A stretch of DNA of 64,000 bases from Portulaca oleracea (taxonomy: Eukaryota > Streptophyta > Magnoliopsida > Caryophyllales > Portulacaceae), in the NCBI GenBank assembly GCA_029582165.1, contig CM055878.1, positions 640,001 through 704,000 on the forward strand, read 5' to 3'. Below are positions 22,584 to 33,519 of the stretch, one piece after another (position 1 is the stretch's first letter; the number at the start of each line of letters is the position of its first letter). Made by a program: the position numbers and the translations under genes. Under the pieces are notes generated by a model. The model was not told the origin of the DNA and did not search any database. It was given only the letters and a program-made list of their open reading frames with translations.

Positions 22584-24323
22584 TGTAGGACCCGGGAAAA
22601 AAGGGTGGAACCTTTCTCCACGTGGTGCGCTACTTAAACGATCGGGAGCCGACTAAGGTTTCTTAATCCTTAAATAAGGATATTTTTTATTTTCGAAATT
22701 CGTTTTCAGGGTGATGAAACTTTATTTATTTACAAACCCGTTTTTATTATTTAAATTATCCGTAATTACACAAATTAATTTAACAATAATTTAATCCCGA
22801 CCCAATCACTAAATTCAAGCCCAAAGAGGAGTAGGGGCCATCAGAAAATGCTAAAACCCGCCTAGATTTTAGCAGACCCTGGGCTGGGCCGTCTGCATCC
22901 CTGGGCCAGAAGAAAATGGGTTGAAATTAATAAAACCCGCCTAGGTTTTATTAATTCCTGGCCCATTTTCCTCGGGTGCAATCTTAAATTAGTGAAGGGA
23001 AATGAAGTAAATTATTTTCTTAAATTATTTTTGCATAAACGAATATTTTAAATAGTTAAACGAATTTATAAAATGTAAAAGAGTCACCAGCCGATTTAAG
23101 GAAATCGACAAACCATAAAATAAGAAAAGAAAAGACTCCGGTCTACGAACCCGATTTCTAGATTCGGGGGTAAGGTTATGAATTCGAGAGTTATAAGAAC
23201 TCTCGAATCCGCCTGTTATAAAACAGACTCTACTAAAATCAACATTGAAAAGAAAGAGCGCGGGGAGAAGTTTGATTAATTTCGCGGAATTATTATTCGA
23301 ATCATGCAATATAAAAACAATGCGGTTTTCATTTTACAAAATATGTACAAGTAAGGGAATTAAAGAAGGAATTACATGATGAAATATAACAAAATGAATA
23401 ATGAAATCAAACCTCGCTTAAGGTGGTAGAAGTGATGAACTTGATCCCTTGAGTTGCCCCCTTCTTGACTTGAAGCTTTGATGAAGGAATGTGAGTGGCT
23501 AGGAGAAGATGGTGTATGGAAGGTTATATGGTTGTGATGAGGGTGATTATGGTGGGATTAGAAATGGATATGGATGATGAAATTTTGAGAGGATGGGTGT
23601 ATGAAAATGAAAGAATTGTTTGATGGTGGTTTAGTAGAATAATGGTGGTGGAGAATGATGGTTGACAAAGATGAGAATGATTATGGGAGGATTAGAGAGG
23701 GTGTAGATAATGGAATTTTGAGAACATTTGAGTATAGTAATGGTAGTAGAAAATGAGAGTGGTTGATAGTGAAAGTTGATAGTAGTTGATGCTAGTTGTT
23801 GATGAAATGAAGGTGGAATGGAGGGAGTATTTATAGGTGAGGGAGTGTGAGATTTGGAGGGAAATGGAGGGATCATATCCCACAAATCAAGCCATCAGAG
23901 TCCAAAACCAAGGCGGGTTTTGGGTGGTCAAGGAGAAGTCAAACACGTGGGGCAAAGATCAAGGGATCATGCATGCATGCAAATTTTGGCGCTAAAATCC
24001 TTAAAACCTAGGGTTATAACAATTATCAGCACACGGATCGATGACGTGGAGCAAAACGGCGTCGTCTGCTACTTCGCTCAAAACCTAGGCGGGTTTTGAG
24101 CTCTCTGGGCTGGGGCATGCGACTGGACCTGCTTCTGTGTGGGCCTGTTCATTAAAAGTTAAAACCCCACTGGGTTTTAACAATTAAACGCGACCTGTTT
24201 TATTTCTCTTGCACTTGGTTTGTTGCTCTTTTGGGCCCAATGACCCGTTTATTACTTGGTCCATCTGACTTGCACATTTTCGATGAGTCGGGATTTATAC
24301 CGGTACAAATTCCGATGTCTACA
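22584..24323 (-). repeat. 5' LTR of the Tat element
   Basis: A 1740-bp LTR running from TGTAGACATCGGAATTTG (at 24323, minus strand) to CCTACA (at 22584), next to the primer site. The minus strand has a TATA-like CCTATAAATACTCCC at about 23822-23836. It contains at least five hairpins built on AAAACC...GGTTTT around a GCCTAGG-like core: 22849-22874, 22925-22956, 23902-23924, 24077-24101 and 24155-24180. A diverged copy lies at 1-1339. Confidence 0.85.
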
Positions 24324-24336
24324 CTTCTTTAGTTAA

Positions 24337-24658
24337 GGTCCTGTTTGGCAACCAGCTGGTAGCTGTTAGTTATTAGCTTGTAGTTGTTAGCTGATAGCTT
24401 TTTTGATTAATTGTTTGAATTTAGCTGTTTGGGTTAGCTGATTGCTGGAAAAGTATTTAGTAATGTAGCTTTTTGTGAAAAGCTACCTCAAAAAGCTTCA
24501 TCTAGTAGCTTTTTGAAAACTAGCTTAGTGGATCCAAAAAGCTAATATAAAAAGCTACTTACCAAATACCTTAAGTAGCTTTTTAACCTTGGTCAAAAAG
24601 CTAAAAGCAACCCAAAAAGCTAAAAGCTACCCAAAAAGTTGGGTAACCAAATACCCCC
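24337..24658. mobile_element. Tourist-like (PIF/Harbinger) MITE
   Basis: A 322-bp element with imperfect terminal inverted repeats (GGTCCTGTTTGGCAACC on the left, GGGGGTATTTGGTTACC on the right strand), flanked by TAA at 24334-24336 and 24659-24661. The interior is full of AGCTTTTTG and its complement. It lies 13 bp beyond the start of the Tat LTR. Confidence 0.75.
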
Positions 24659-24661
24659 TAA

Positions 24662-26150
24662 ATCATTAATGGGTTCCTATCATTTTTTGTGAAAATCTTT
24701 GATGATGTTGATCTTTTCATTTTTGCTAAATCTTGCATGTGTTCATTTCTTTTTTGGTAAATTGTTCATGGGTTCCCTTCAAATTAATGCCTAGCTTGAT
24801 TCATAGATTATTTTTTTAAAATTCATTGGATAAGTAAAAAGGTTAGATTTTTGTTGGACTACAACGCAAAATATTTTGAGTGAAGTTGTTTCTTTGGGTC
24901 TTATTGCTCGAACACCTCAAACCTATAGGTCTGAATCAGTAGTGCAATCTTTTCAATGACTTCTCGATATTTTGGAGTGCAATGGCTTCTAATGCAATAA
25001 ATCAATTCCGTAATATATTTAGCAAGAAGTCATGGTAAATGAATAGGTAACAATGAGTTTGATAGAATATATATTGTTTACAACACTATTAACTTTGTTG
25101 TTGATACTGAATTTGCAATTCTTTGTAATATACAAGTGTCTTTTCTTTTTCTTCATGATTCTTGCATTGCAATTATTCCATTTGACAGGAATCACTTGCA
25201 ATATTGGCTTTTTCTCGATCTTGCAATCATGTCATTTATACTTCTAGCCCCAACAACTATTTTCATGGAAGGTGTTAAGTTATACTCCCGTTTTTTTGAA
25301 GGCTGCTATAAGTTATACTTTCTATTGCCATTAGCTATCCCTTTGACTTTATAAATGCACTTGACAATGCTTATCTGAAGTAGCATGCATTATTTCTTTT
25401 CTACTTTGTTATGCAAGGGCTAAATACTCAACAGATTCTTACAAGGTCTTTCCTCATCTCATTGTTCTTCCATGCTTATCAACATGTGTAATTTTTTGCT
25501 CAGCCTTTCTTATAGTACTTGGAACTAATTAAGCATAGCAAATTCAAAGTTGAAATTATAGAGGACTTTAGGTTATAGAAGAGAATGAATGAGCATCATC
25601 AAGTATATATTGGTATTGATATTGACAATACCTAGTTTTGTTTTCTTTAAACTGTGAATTTTGGTTGATATTGAGCTTATATAGAGATGCTACTAGTGGG
25701 AGGATTACTTGTGGAGGAGATTAAAGACATTTTTCAGCAACTTGGTGCGAGAACATTTCAATGAAAGTGAATGAAAGTGAAAGCGATGGAGAATGATGAT
25801 GATAGTGTGGGGGTTTCACGTACATGAACTTCAGAATCTTTTGCTTTTATATCTTATATTTTGTTTTGAATATTTTTAATCACTAGAGTGGTGATATATA
25901 CGTGCTACATGTATATTTTGGCTCAACTTTTTGTGGCTTGACACAATTCTTTGCTCATATATTAAGTGCTTGGGTGTATGTATATTATTGTCATCAAACA
26001 AATTTGATAGAGTTGTTAATTAAAGAGGAACTTTATCTTATTTGATACTATTTGATTGTATTCAAGTATCTCCACTTGGAATGTTATGTATTTTAGATTG
26101 GGGTGTAATGGAGAATTTTTCTACTATTTTTCTATTAAAATTCTAGCCAC
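24662..26150. other. Unassigned AT-rich stretch
   Basis: No supported gene. A weak coding-like trace near 25030-25260 (reading ...IPFDRNHLQYWLFLDLA) is too short and unsupported to name. No inverted-repeat element with clear ends was found here. Confidence 0.4.
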
Positions 26151-26950
26151 TAATTATTCCTGGTCACCAAACATCAATACAGTGGGAAATTTCCTACTGA
26201 AACTAATATAGTGGAAACTTCCCACCACTGCTAATCCTGTAGGAAATTTCCCACTGAAACTAATACAGTGGAAAGTTTCCCACCACGAAAAGTTCAATAG
26301 GAAATTTCCCACGCAACACACTTGATGTGAACATTTCCGTGACAACCATATACAGTGGATAAAACAGTGTGAAATTTCCCGCTAAAAGACCAAACAGTAG
26401 AAAACTGCCATTACCTACCACTAGACCTGGGCATTGAGCAGGCCGGGTTAGGCGGGATGAAAATTTGTGACTCGTCGACCCGAGCCCGGCCCGACCCGTC
26501 CTTCGGGCCAGACAGTGTCGGCTCGAACCCTGATCTGGTGGGTCGCAGGCCGGGTCCACGCGCCAGTGATTGTGCAACTTGGATCTTTTTTATAACAAAA
26601 ACCTTGAATACTCCATGCATTTTAGACCTAGGCATTGAGCGAGCCGGGTCAGGCGGGTTTGATTACTGAGTTTCGTTTATTCATATATATTAGCTGGTCG
26701 GCAGGCCGGGCCGGGTCACAGACCTTTGGCCCGAGCCTGGCCCGTCCATTCTTTGGGGCCCCGGTCTTTTTGGGCCGGGCCGGGTCGCCTTCAAAAAACG
26801 TAGCATTGACACGCAATTTTTCAGGCTGGGCGGGTCCCCGACGCATTGCCCAGATCTACCTACCACATATTTTCCCACAACCTATAGTGGTGAGAAAGCA
26901 GTGGGTAAATGCACTTTCCCACTGAATCTGCTGATTTTCACATTGAATTG
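26150..26950. repeat. Array of GGGAAATTTCCC-type palindromes split by a MITE
   Basis: Left of the hAT-like MITE, 26175-26400 holds seven or more degenerate copies of CAGTGGGAAATTTCCCACTG-like units in both orientations. Right of it, CAGTGGGTAAATGCACTTTCCCACTG at 26900-26925 resumes the theme. It looks like the subterminal repeats of a non-autonomous DNA transposon, but I could not define its ends with confidence. Confidence 0.55.
26422..26858. mobile_element. hAT-like MITE
   Basis: A 437-bp element with termini TAGACCTGGGCATTG and (complement) TAGATCTGGGCAATG, flanked by the 8-bp repeat CCTACCAC at 26414-26421 and 26859-26866. An internal second copy of the left end (TAGACCTAGGCATTG near 26624) suggests an internal duplication or nested copy. 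The 8-bp target duplication fits hAT. The GC-rich GGGCCGGGTCAGGCGGG repeats stand out in an AT-rich region. Confidence 0.9.
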
Positions 26951-27924
26951 ATAGTGTCAAAATGACTAATTATTGGTAATGATTCTTGTCAAATTCATGG
27001 GTAAAAAACAGCCAGGTAAAAGTTAAATTTTGGTAATTTTTGGTAAATTCTAGTATCTTTTGGCATATTTATACCAATATATCAAAATTAAACTTTTTTT
27101 GTTTTTTAAATTTTAGTAATTTTTGGTAAATTTTGATATATTTAGGTAAAAACTGGTAAATCTGGGTAAATTGAAATTACTCATGAATTTGACAGGCGAC
27201 ACTGTTCTTTAATTTGGTAAGTTAGATTTATCCTATCCTTTCCTTACCTGACTTTACTTACCTAGTCCGAATCCTTAAATAACAATCAACTAATGCCATT
27301 TTATTTTTCCAAAATATTGAGAGCTTAATAATAAAAAAATATATTTACTGCACCACTAACTTATCTATTACAAATTAAATTTTTTACCTTTTCTTTTTTT
27401 TTTATTAACCTTACTTTACCTAATTTATTTATGTTACTTTAAAGAACAAGCTTAAGTTTTCATAGTTTTTCATATGTTAAGGAGGCGGAACTTAAACACA
27501 AGCACAATAGCTTAGTTTAGAGGCTTGCTCCACACAAAAGAGTTGTAAATAAATGGTGAGAATTGGATACATAAAATTGTCAATTCTTTAGGTGGAAAAA
27601 ATCCGTATTCTTCTTTTTTTTAATGGGATATAAAATTCGTATTCAAATATGCTGATAATGACTGAGGTGAGCATTTTTTTTAAAAGAAAACTCCAATTTA
27701 TACGTCAGTTTCATATCTCTACACGATAACTAAAATGAATTTTTTTTTGTTGACGAAATGAATCAGTATATGTTGTTCGGACTGCCAAAAGATTGAACGT
27801 GAAAACAAAGCAAACCTAACCCAAAGAGCGCTTTGTTATAATTATAATAAAAATAAAAATAAATGTGGTAATCCCAAATATATCTTTCTTCCCTTTCCTC
27901 CTGACCAGATCCACCGGCACCGCT
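26951..27924. other. 5' flank of the PB1 gene
   Basis: AT-rich sequence with short repeats of TTTTGGTAAATT near 27030-27180. It should contain the promoter and 5' UTR of the downstream gene, but no TATA box or start site can be fixed with confidence. Confidence 0.5.
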
Positions 27925-30900
27925 ATGGATTCCTCACCGGCGCCATCGCCATCGCCATCGCCATCGCCGATGAAACTACGGCTGATGTGCAGCTATGGCG
28001 GGCACATAATTCCCCGTCCTATGGACAAGACTCTCTGCTACGCCGGCGGTGAAACTCGTATCGTTGCAGTTAACCGGTCCACCGCCCTATCTCTCTCTTC
28101 CCTAACCTCTCACCTCTCAAAATCCCTCCTCAACGGACGTCCTTTCTCCTTCAAGTACCAGCTCCCCAACCACGACCTGGATTCCCTCATTTCTATCTCC
28201 ACCGACGAAGACCTTGCCAACATGATCGAGGAGTATGACCGCCTCGCTTCATCTCCTTCACGTCTCCGCTTCTTTCTCTTTCCGACGACTCGATCCCCCG
28301 GTGGCGCTGTTGATGCCCTGCTTGACCGGACCTCTGACGATTGGTTCGTCGACGCCTTGAGAAATGTCGGAGTTGTGCCCAAGGAGAGATCCTCCGATTC
28401 TGAAAGTGAGGGAAAGGTGGCTGCCAGTGGTGGTCCTTTGCTTGATTCTGGGACGTCGTTGCCCGAATCGATTCTTTTGGAGAAGAATTCGTCCTTTGGT
28501 TCCACCAATTCTTCTGTGTCTGCGTCCAATTCACCTGCTATTAAGAGTTGTGGTGCTGGCGAGGAAGCTGTTGGAGTTAGAGTTCAAGATTTCAAGGCTG
28601 CTCTGCCCCTCGTTGATTCCATTGGCAGGTATTCTTTTTTCGCGGAATTTCGTTTTTCCGGTTTGTTGATTGATTGATTTATGCGCTTTGGCGTGAATTG
28701 CTGCACAATGAGTAGTTGTGTGAATTTTTTTATTGAAAAGTAGGCAGGAATTCAACTTTTTTTTTTTGAAATTTAACTTCAGCTTGAGAAATACTACCTC
28801 CATCCCAAATTATAAGTCACCTCTTGAGAAAAACACAAAAAAACTAATCAAAAGTAGTCGAATGGATAGTCAGGTTGTTTTTGTGAGTACTGCTAGAGAG
28901 AATAGTTGTATATTCCCTCTTTGTCAGGTCATTTTTCGTGTCAAAAACTTTGACCGTTAATTTGTTGATATGTATAATGATTCATTGTACAAAAGTGACA
29001 TCTCTAGATTCCTAGAAAAAAGTACTATTGGAAAATTATAATTTTTTTTTATAAAATATTATACTAGAAACTATTAATTGAAGATGAACTTTGAACAGTG
29101 TTAAAATTAGTTATTTAGGGACAGAGTGAGTTATAATGAAAAGGAAAGATAATGTCGGTTAAATGAATAAAAATAAGTTGAAATAAGTTGGTGAGATTCT
29201 AAAATGACAAATATTGTGGGAAAGGAAAAGTTAGTTAGAGTGACAAATAATATAGGATGGATGGAGTATGTGTGTTACATTCTATCCAAAAAAAAAATAA
29301 AAATGTGTGCTTCACTAAAGTAGGGCTTGAAGATGTCACAATATTGATGGTTTTACCGTGGACAAGTGGTGTTATTGTTAGCAAATGCACGCAAAAGTTG
29401 TTTCTGAAGGGAAAAACTAAATGAGTATTGACATAGAATTGCATGAGCTGAAATGAATGAGCATTGATACTGCATTTCTTTCTGTCTGAGGGGCGATTGG
29501 ATGAAGCTGACTTGCCAGGAAATTGGTTACACAAAAGTAAATGAATGTGTATAACTTGTGAAGAGAAAGGATGGCAGGGAACTCTAGGTGGGGCAGTTTC
29601 TGTTCATTATACAAATGCTGTAAAGCCATACTGAGGCCATAGCCCTGGAGCTTCAATTCTGCAGGCCACCCAATATTGCTATAAGTGACAGGAGTAATTA
29701 ACAAAGAAAACCAGTCATGCCGTCCATTCAACTGTCTTGTTCCATGCTAAAGTGAGGGTCGTGTACTGCTGGGAAGATAATGACAAATATAATTGCTAGC
29801 TAACACAGCTTTGTAGTTTACTTGGTGGTCAGAATTCCCTTTATTGTAGGTCATGAGCACAAGTTTCCTTGTCAGCTGTCTATTAAATTGTGCATACTAA
29901 AGTTCGTTGGTGCAGTGCAGTAGACGGACTTGCTGATGGAATGACTTTTGTTGCATGGCTGATTCTTTTAGCGCAGCTGGGTTTGAGGGACTATCATGTT
30001 GTTCCACATTGAACCAGCCTGATTAGTCCAGTTATGGTTATGCTATTTCAAAATGAACCAGATTATTTATCTTGTGAAAATATCTGGGGCCCTATGCTTT
30101 TTGAGTCATTGGCCTATTGAATATTAAACAATACTTCTTAGTTCATGCAGTTTGCATGCTGTTGTGGGAGGTCTATGATGCCAAATGCAAAATTTGTGTT
30201 TTGATAGTGAATTTTCTTCCCTATTGCAGTGATAGCAGCCTTGCCAGTCAGCTTTTCAGCCCTCAGGGTATTGTTTATCAAGATGAATCTGGATTTAACG
30301 AGTCTAGAGTTTCTGCTAATTTGCTTGACACTGAAAGTAGCGTCGCTGATTGTTCACCTCGTGGTGTTCTGTTGACACCAGTCCAGGTTTCTGGCTGTGG
30401 GCTATCTAAGCCAATGGATCAGCAACAACGTCAAGCACCATCTCCTCAGTCATCAGCAACACCACAACCCCTTCCACAGCAATATATTTACCCAGCTGCC
30501 CAGGCCCACTATGTTACCCAATATTACCCCAGTCCTATGCCAGTTCCCTCTTATCCTGCAATATATCAGCCATATGTCCAAACACACCAACCTCTCCAAT
30601 ATCAGATAAACACTCAATATGGATACCCTGTGTATATGGTCCCTGTTGGGCAAGCACATAACCCTTGTGATGTGTCTATGCAGAGCACTTTGGCAACTGC
30701 ACAGAGTGCTGGTCAGGGCCATTCCCAGATGCCCTCAAATCCTGTTATGGTTACCTCCCCTGCATACTATGATGGCTATAGCTGTGCTACCCATCCCCAG
30801 GCACCTGATTATGCTACCAAAGTATACAGGACATCTGCAGTGGCAGCACAAGCTGTAAACATGCCCTCTGATGATCATCCTAGCCGACCCCAAACGCCTC

Positions 30901-31256
30901 CAAATCCTTCTATGGTTGCTTCCTCTGTGGTTCATGATGGCCATAAGCCTGCTGCTAAAGTACACAGGACGTCTGCAATGACATTGCAACCCGCTAATTT
31001 GCACTCTGATGATCATCTCCACCACCAAGTTGTGGCTTTTCCTCCTGTGAATGAGCCATCTCAGCCTATTGATTCTAACCCTCTAGAGAATACAAGTTAC
31101 ATCAGTGAATATGAAGACCCTATGCATGCTCAGATCTACAGAACTCAGCCTCCAGCTCCTACTTTGCCTTCTCAGCTTCAATCAGCTACCAATGCTGCAT
31201 CTGTGATGTTATCCGAAACCTTAGCTCAGTTACATGTTGATAATACGAAACACTGA
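27925..31256 (+). CDS. PB1-domain protein, two exons
   Basis: Exon 1 is 27925-28628 and exon 2 is 30230-31256. The 1601-bp intron has GT (28629) and AG (30229) borders, and the join restores the frame through a split Ser codon (AG|T). The product is 576 residues. Residues 16-120 form a PB1 (octicosapeptide) domain: MCSYGGHIIPRPMDKTLCY, GGETRIVAV, and the acidic stretch STDEDLANMIEEYDRL. DDWFVDAL follows at about 135-142. The second half is rich in Pro, Gln, Tyr and Ser (YPAAQAHYVTQYYPSPMPVP) and includes a diverged internal repeat. PB1 domains bind other PB1 domains, so a scaffold or adaptor role is likely; the partner is unknown. The ATG at 27925 was chosen over 27865 because the upstream residues resemble leader sequence. 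It is the only intact host-like gene here. Confidence 0.9.
28794..29266. mobile_element. Stowaway-like MITE in the intron
   Basis: A 473-bp element with termini CTACCTCCATCCCAAATTA and (complement) CTCCATCCATCCTATATTA, flanked by TA at 28792-28793 and 29267-29268. The TA target and CTCCCTCCGTCC-like ends fit Stowaway (mariner) MITEs. It occupies about 30 percent of the PB1 gene intron. Confidence 0.85.
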
Positions 31257-31641
31257 AGACCTTCAGGGCCCTGTGGGTTTGTTGCTTTCATGAGTCATGA
31301 CACAGTTTTGGAGTATGATATATAGGGTTCATTTCTGCAGTTTCTCTACCTGAACCCATTTCTATCTTATATTCCTTATACATGTATGTTTCATAAACAT
31401 AACAGTTTTGAACCATTTGGTATTGGTTTGTTCATAAAACGCTAAGTGCTTGAAAATGTAATATAACATTCAGTAAATGAATGGATAGGTCCTTTGTGTC
31501 TGTATGAATCTCTTTGTCTGGTCAGCCAGTTTAGCAGTATACCGTGAGCTGTTGCAATATTGAGTCTTATACTCTTCTCCTTCTGCTGGGTATTTCTATG
31601 CATTCTCCAGTACTGCAGTTTACCATCTCCCCTTTGTTAAT
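31257..31641 (+). other. 3' flank and probable 3' UTR of the PB1 gene
   Basis: T-rich sequence after the stop codon. No canonical AATAAA was fixed; near-signals such as AGTAAATGAATGG at 31472 could serve. The 3' end is not defined from sequence alone. Confidence 0.4.
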
Positions 31642-31644
31642 TTA

Positions 31645-31885
31645 GGGCACGTTTGGTTGGTCAATAACCCCGGGGAAATGGTCAATTTACGGGGTTGACT
31701 TATTTTCCCTATGTTTGGGTGTGGCTTGTTTTTGGGAAAAATTTCATGGTGGGCCCACCACTTTCTCCATTTTCCTTAGGAGGTCCTAAGGGAAATTTTT
31801 CCCAGAGAAATCTTTCCCATGGAAAACTTCCCATGACAAATTTTCCCCGGGAAAAATTTCTCTGGAATTCCTACCAAACGCTCTC
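31645..31885. mobile_element. Tourist-like (PIF/Harbinger) MITE
   Basis: A 241-bp element with ends GGGCACGTTTGGTTG and (complement) GAGAGCGTTTGGTAG, flanked by TTA at 31642-31644 and 31886-31888. The interior repeats GGGAAA and TTTCCC motifs. It lies about 390 bp after the PB1 stop codon and could be near or in the transcript end. Confidence 0.8.
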
Positions 31886-32209
31886 TTAGGAAATTTCCTG
31901 ATTTCATTAGACTCTATTGAAAACCAGTCTGGTGGATGATATTTTCATGGATTCATGTCATTATATGTTAGCTTGTACTCGATTTAGGTTTTAGACTACT
32001 GAATCATGCGGTTCCTGTTTTCTTGAATGGTTGCAGGGTAAGTTTGTCTACAGTTGGATGGAAATAGATCCGTACTGGAATTTAGATAAGAGGTGGATGC
32101 TGTATTGATATAGTTTGAATGATTTGAACTATGCTAACGTTTTCTAATATTATTGAGCGGGAATGGATAATGAAGTATGTAGGGACCAATCAAAATTGTA
32201 TAATTTAAA

Positions 32210-32789
32210 GGAAAATTGGAATCTAATAAACCAAACTTTATGTCAATTTTGATCTAACAAATCAAACTTACCTTTTTGTTAATGGCATACCATACTTAAC
32301 ATTATATTTTTTTGATTGAACCTCCACCATTTTCCGGTCACCGGAAAAATGACGTGGAATTTTTTGTGGTGAGGTGGATTGTTTTATAGCCAAAAAATAA
32401 AAAAGAAATTGTTGATGGCTTGTGTTTGAGCTGAGGTGGAGTGTTCTGACTCACAATTTCCCCCTCCCCCTCAAAAAACTTGTAGTAAAAATTAAACCCA
32501 ACCCGAACAAAAATAATCCCCCACAAAAAAAAAATCCTCCTTAATCGTAATAGATGTCGTACTGATCCATTAAACACACTGTCATCAACAATTTCCTTTT
32601 ATTTTTTGGCTATAAAACAGTCCACCTCAGCACAAAAAATTCCACGTCATTTTTCCGGTGACCGGAAGGTAGTGGAGGTTCAATCAAAAAAATATAATGT
32701 TAAGTATGGTATGCCATTAACAAAAAGGTAAGTTTGGTTTGTTAGATCAAAATGGACATAAAGTTTGGTTTATTAGATTTCAATTTTCC
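32210..32789. mobile_element. Foldback Mutator-like MITE
   Basis: A 580-bp element whose arms of about 208 bp (32210-32418 and 32583-32789) are nearly perfect inverted repeats starting GGAAAATTGGAATCTAATAAACC. It is flanked by the 9-bp direct repeat TAATTTAAA at 32201-32209 and 32790-32798. The 9-bp duplication and very long arms indicate a Mutator-derived foldback element. The 164-bp centre shows no coding capacity. Confidence 0.9.
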
Positions 32790-32798
32790 TAATTTAAA

Positions 32799-33519
32799 AA
32801 TCCAAACCTTGAGTCACTAAAAACAAAGAAAAGGGGCAAGGTGAGGTTTATAAACGTCATTTGATTTGAAATTTTGAATATATATATAAACAAAGAGTAG
32901 GATCGTGGTCCGCCGGTGCTGCGGGAATGGTTTTAGAAAACGGAGTGTGTCTTTCATAAATAAAAAAGGTAAAATTACTCTGTAGTGTTGCTTAGAAATA
33001 GGATTTATGATAGATGTATGTTATTTTAATAAGGTGTTGTCATTAATCAAGTACATTTGATCGAAGAAATCAATTTTATTTTTTGGGGAATGAAATGGGG
33101 TGTCAGTGGACTTGACCCAAAGTGGGTTTACCATGATGTTTTGTGAGGTTAACTATATAAACTCAATGGAACAAATAAGATTCATCACCACCTCACAAAA
33201 AAAAAAAAAAAAAACCTACAACTACAAAAATTACCATAAGCCACCACTTACACCATCAGCACCACTCCGATCACCACTACTGACATTACCTATCGCCAAA
33301 TTAACCCACCCAATACTGTCACCGCCAGCAGTCACCACTCAGACCACCACCAACATAAACCAAAAATAAAACTGAACCCCTTTGGAATACTATCAAGTGA
33401 AACCAAATGATCAATACCCATAACTCTAATCCATCCAATCTAAGTTAATACATACCGCATTAGCCAAGGACTTGTTGGAAAACACTGATTCCTCCACCCA
33501 CAACACCTATCTTCCTCTA
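32799..33519. other. Unassigned stretch
   Basis: No gene or clear transposon was seen. It contains a poly-A run at 33197-33214 and a Thr/Pro/His-coding CACCAC-rich stretch near 33240-33360 that looks like low-complexity DNA. Confidence 0.4.

Larger units (their letters stand above)
13464..24323 (-). mobile_element. Tat/Ogre-like Ty3 element with dual RNase H
   Basis: From right to left on the minus strand: 5' LTR (22584-24323), primer site, long leader (interrupted by a Pack-MULE), gag, protease, reverse transcriptase, RNase H, a second RNase H, and integrase. The element breaks off inside the integrase C-terminal region at 13464, where it meets the truncated Copia 3' LTR, so the 3' end and 3' LTR are missing. 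The second RNase H between the first RNase H and the integrase is the hallmark of the Tat/Ogre lineage. Many stops show it is no longer functional. Confidence 0.88.

Noticed and set aside
25019..25354. Possible protease-like or membrane-protein fragment
   Set aside because: The short frames are AT-rich and hydrophobic by composition. One stretch (IPFDRNHLQYWLF) hints at a degenerate peptidase-like segment, but there is too little to support a call.
26411..26925. GC-rich open frames on both strands
   Set aside because: They lie in the hAT-like MITE and come from its GGGCCGGGTC-type repeats. No protein family is recognisable.
26148..26955. CACTA-type ends (CACTA at 26149, TAGTG near 26953) around the palindrome block
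   Set aside because: The bases after CACTA do not match between the two ends and no 3-bp target duplication fits, so I did not call it a CACTA element.
30117..30229. In-frame extension upstream of exon 2 as a separate start
   Set aside because: A clean acceptor (TTGCAG) at 30229 restores the frame with exon 1, so the upstream Met is intronic.
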